A DNA stretch of 28,758 nt from a virus. Location: positions 1 to 28,758 of the IMG/VR virus record IMGVR_UViG_3300020406_000002. One strand, 5' to 3'. Positions 27,841 to 28,758 of the stretch are shown piece after piece. Every line of letters starts with the position of its first letter. The stretch's first letter is position 1. Made by a program: the position numbers and the translations under genes. The notes beneath the pieces are model-generated. The model had not been told where the DNA came from. It saw only the letters and a program-made list of their open reading frames with translations, and ran no database searches.

Positions 27841-28758
27841 TGGATAGGGAAACACTTACAAGTAAACACGACTTATGGCATGCAAACATAGCAAATTGGG
27901 AGTTCTATATTCGTAGTTATCTTGGTGGAAATGATTATAAAAATGGCTATTACCTTCACCGATATGTTTTAGAGTCACCCGAAGAATATGACGCAAGAAT
28001 AAGACATACCCCTGTTGACAACCATTGCAAGAATGTGGTTCAGATATACACAAGCTTTCTTTGGAGAGTTCCACCAACAAGAAACTATGGTTCATTAGAT
28101 GGTGATGAACAGTTAAAATCTTTTCTAGTAGATGCTGATTTAGATGGTAGAAACTTTAATACTGTGATGCGTGAAGTACAAATGAACGCTAGCATCTATG
28201 GTAATTGTTGGGTGATAGTTGATAAGCCACAGTCAAACGCAAATACAAGAGCAGAAGAACTAGCACAAGATATCAGACCTTATATTAGTATTTACACTCC
28301 AGAAAATGTTGTTAACTGGAACTACAGGCGGTCAGCTAGTGGAAGGTTTTATTTAGACATGCTGATGGTGGTAGAGGATATAAACGCAGATAGAGCAATA
28401 ATTAAAGTATTTACAGAAGAAACCATAAGCACTTATGAGGTTGAGGAGTATTCAGAAGAATATTCAAAAGGTGAATCTAGACTAATTGAAGAAGTACCTA
28501 ATCCAATAGGAAAAATCCCTGCGGTCAATGTCTATAATTTAAGGGGTGCTAAAAGACCTATAGGGATTAGTGATTTAGCAGATGTTGCATTTCTACAACA
28601 ATCTATCTACAACGACTATTCTGAGAAAGAACAGCTTATCAGGCTAGCAAACCACCCAAGTTTGGTTAAAACACCGAATGTAGAAGCTAGTGCAGGTGCA
28701 GGGTCTATTATAGAGATACCAGAAGACCTAGAAGCTAATCTAAAGCCTTACATCATAC
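27840..28758 (+). CDS. Portal protein, N-terminal part (continues at base 1)
   Basis: ATG 27840 overlaps the terminase stop (TAATG) and has GGAG three bases before it. The frame is open to the window end and resumes at base 1 of the window through the 55-base overlap; the joined protein is 471 residues. The N-terminus (WHANIANWEFYIRSYLGG, YVLESPEEYDARIRHTPVD) and NCWVIVDKPQ with RPYISIYTPENVVNWNY have the look of SPP1/DUF4055-type portals. The IGKIPAVNVYNLRG and YNDYSEKEQLIRLANHPSLV segments agree. Partial only because the circle was opened here. Confidence 0.9.
   Translation, partial: MDRETLTSKHDLWHANIANWEFYIRSYLGGNDYKNGYYLHRYVLESPEEYDARIRHTPVDNHCKNVVQIYTSFLWRVPPTRNYGSLDGDEQLKSFLVDADLDGRNFNTVMREVQMNASIYGNCWVIVDKPQSNANTRAEELAQDIRPYISIYTPENVVNWNYRRSASGRFYLDMLMVVEDINADRAIIKVFTEETISTYEVEEYSEEYSKGESRLIEEVPNPIGKIPAVNVYNLRGAKRPIGISDLADVAFLQQSIYNDYSEKEQLIRLANHPSLVKTPNVEASAGAGSIIEIPEDLEANLKPYII
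28704..28758. repeat. Terminal direct repeat, right copy (circular junction)
   Basis: Identical to bases 1-55 and in the same codon phase of the portal gene. See the left copy: the natural unit is 28703 bases. Confidence 0.95.

Overview
The window reads as a complete, circularly permuted genome of a small tailed phage. The first 55 bases (1-55) are repeated exactly at the end (28704-28758). The reading frame entering at base 1 continues the portal gene that starts at 27840. Joined at the repeat, the molecule is about 28.7 kb. The genes are a siphovirus set: long flexible tail, lambda/HK97-type head, and a tape measure of about 700 residues. The DNA looks AT-rich, the genes are tightly packed, and almost all are on the plus strand. 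No ribosomal or cellular genes are present. A lipoprotein signal peptide and a peptidoglycan peptidase point to a Gram-negative host. The fibre N-terminus, several mini-proteins and the EF-hand membrane protein resemble marine (environmental) phages as I remember them; the host cannot be named from sequence alone.

Layout, read around the circle. (1) Packaging and head: small and large terminase (26318-27840), portal (27840 through the junction to 552), three small basic proteins (536-1317), a MuF-type minor head protein with an added zinc-peptidase-like domain (1317-3047), a small protein, scaffold, major capsid protein, then a strong terminator (4881-4907). (2) Neck and tail: small K/P-tailed protein, head-tail adaptor, neck and tail-terminator proteins (4916-6508), tail tube (6664-7050), assembly chaperones G and GT joined by a -1 frameshift (7050-7573), tape measure, distal tail proteins, a GNAT-like protein, central tip protein (J-like), and a YadA-like repeat fibre with a self-cleaving S74 chaperone domain (to 16141). 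(3) Lysis: six consecutive proteins with membrane segments (16664-18618), then an M15 peptidase endolysin (18632-19093). (4) A run of very small, very basic proteins (19125-19750). (5) A divergent control region (20125-20366) separating the only minus-strand gene, a VRR-NUC nuclease, from the rightward early operon. (6) Early genes (20367-26174): a CxxCxGxG zinc/OB-like protein, a lipoprotein, an OB-fold protein, HNH and PD-(D/E)XK nucleases, a DUF6378-like protein, a winged-helix protein, a DUF1376-like replication protein carrying a C-rich repeat tract (possible origin), and an adenine methyltransferase.

No DNA polymerase, primase, helicase, integrase or classical repressor is visible. Replication probably borrows the host replisome, recruited by the DUF1376-like protein. 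Many genes are coupled by TAATG or ATGA overlaps, so each block is probably translated from long polycistronic messages.

The least expected features are the MuF-zincin fusion, two lysis-region genes that encode different membrane helices from the same DNA in two frames, the EF-hand membrane protein, four exact copies of an 11-base translation-start element, and a three-copy intergenic motif in the late region.
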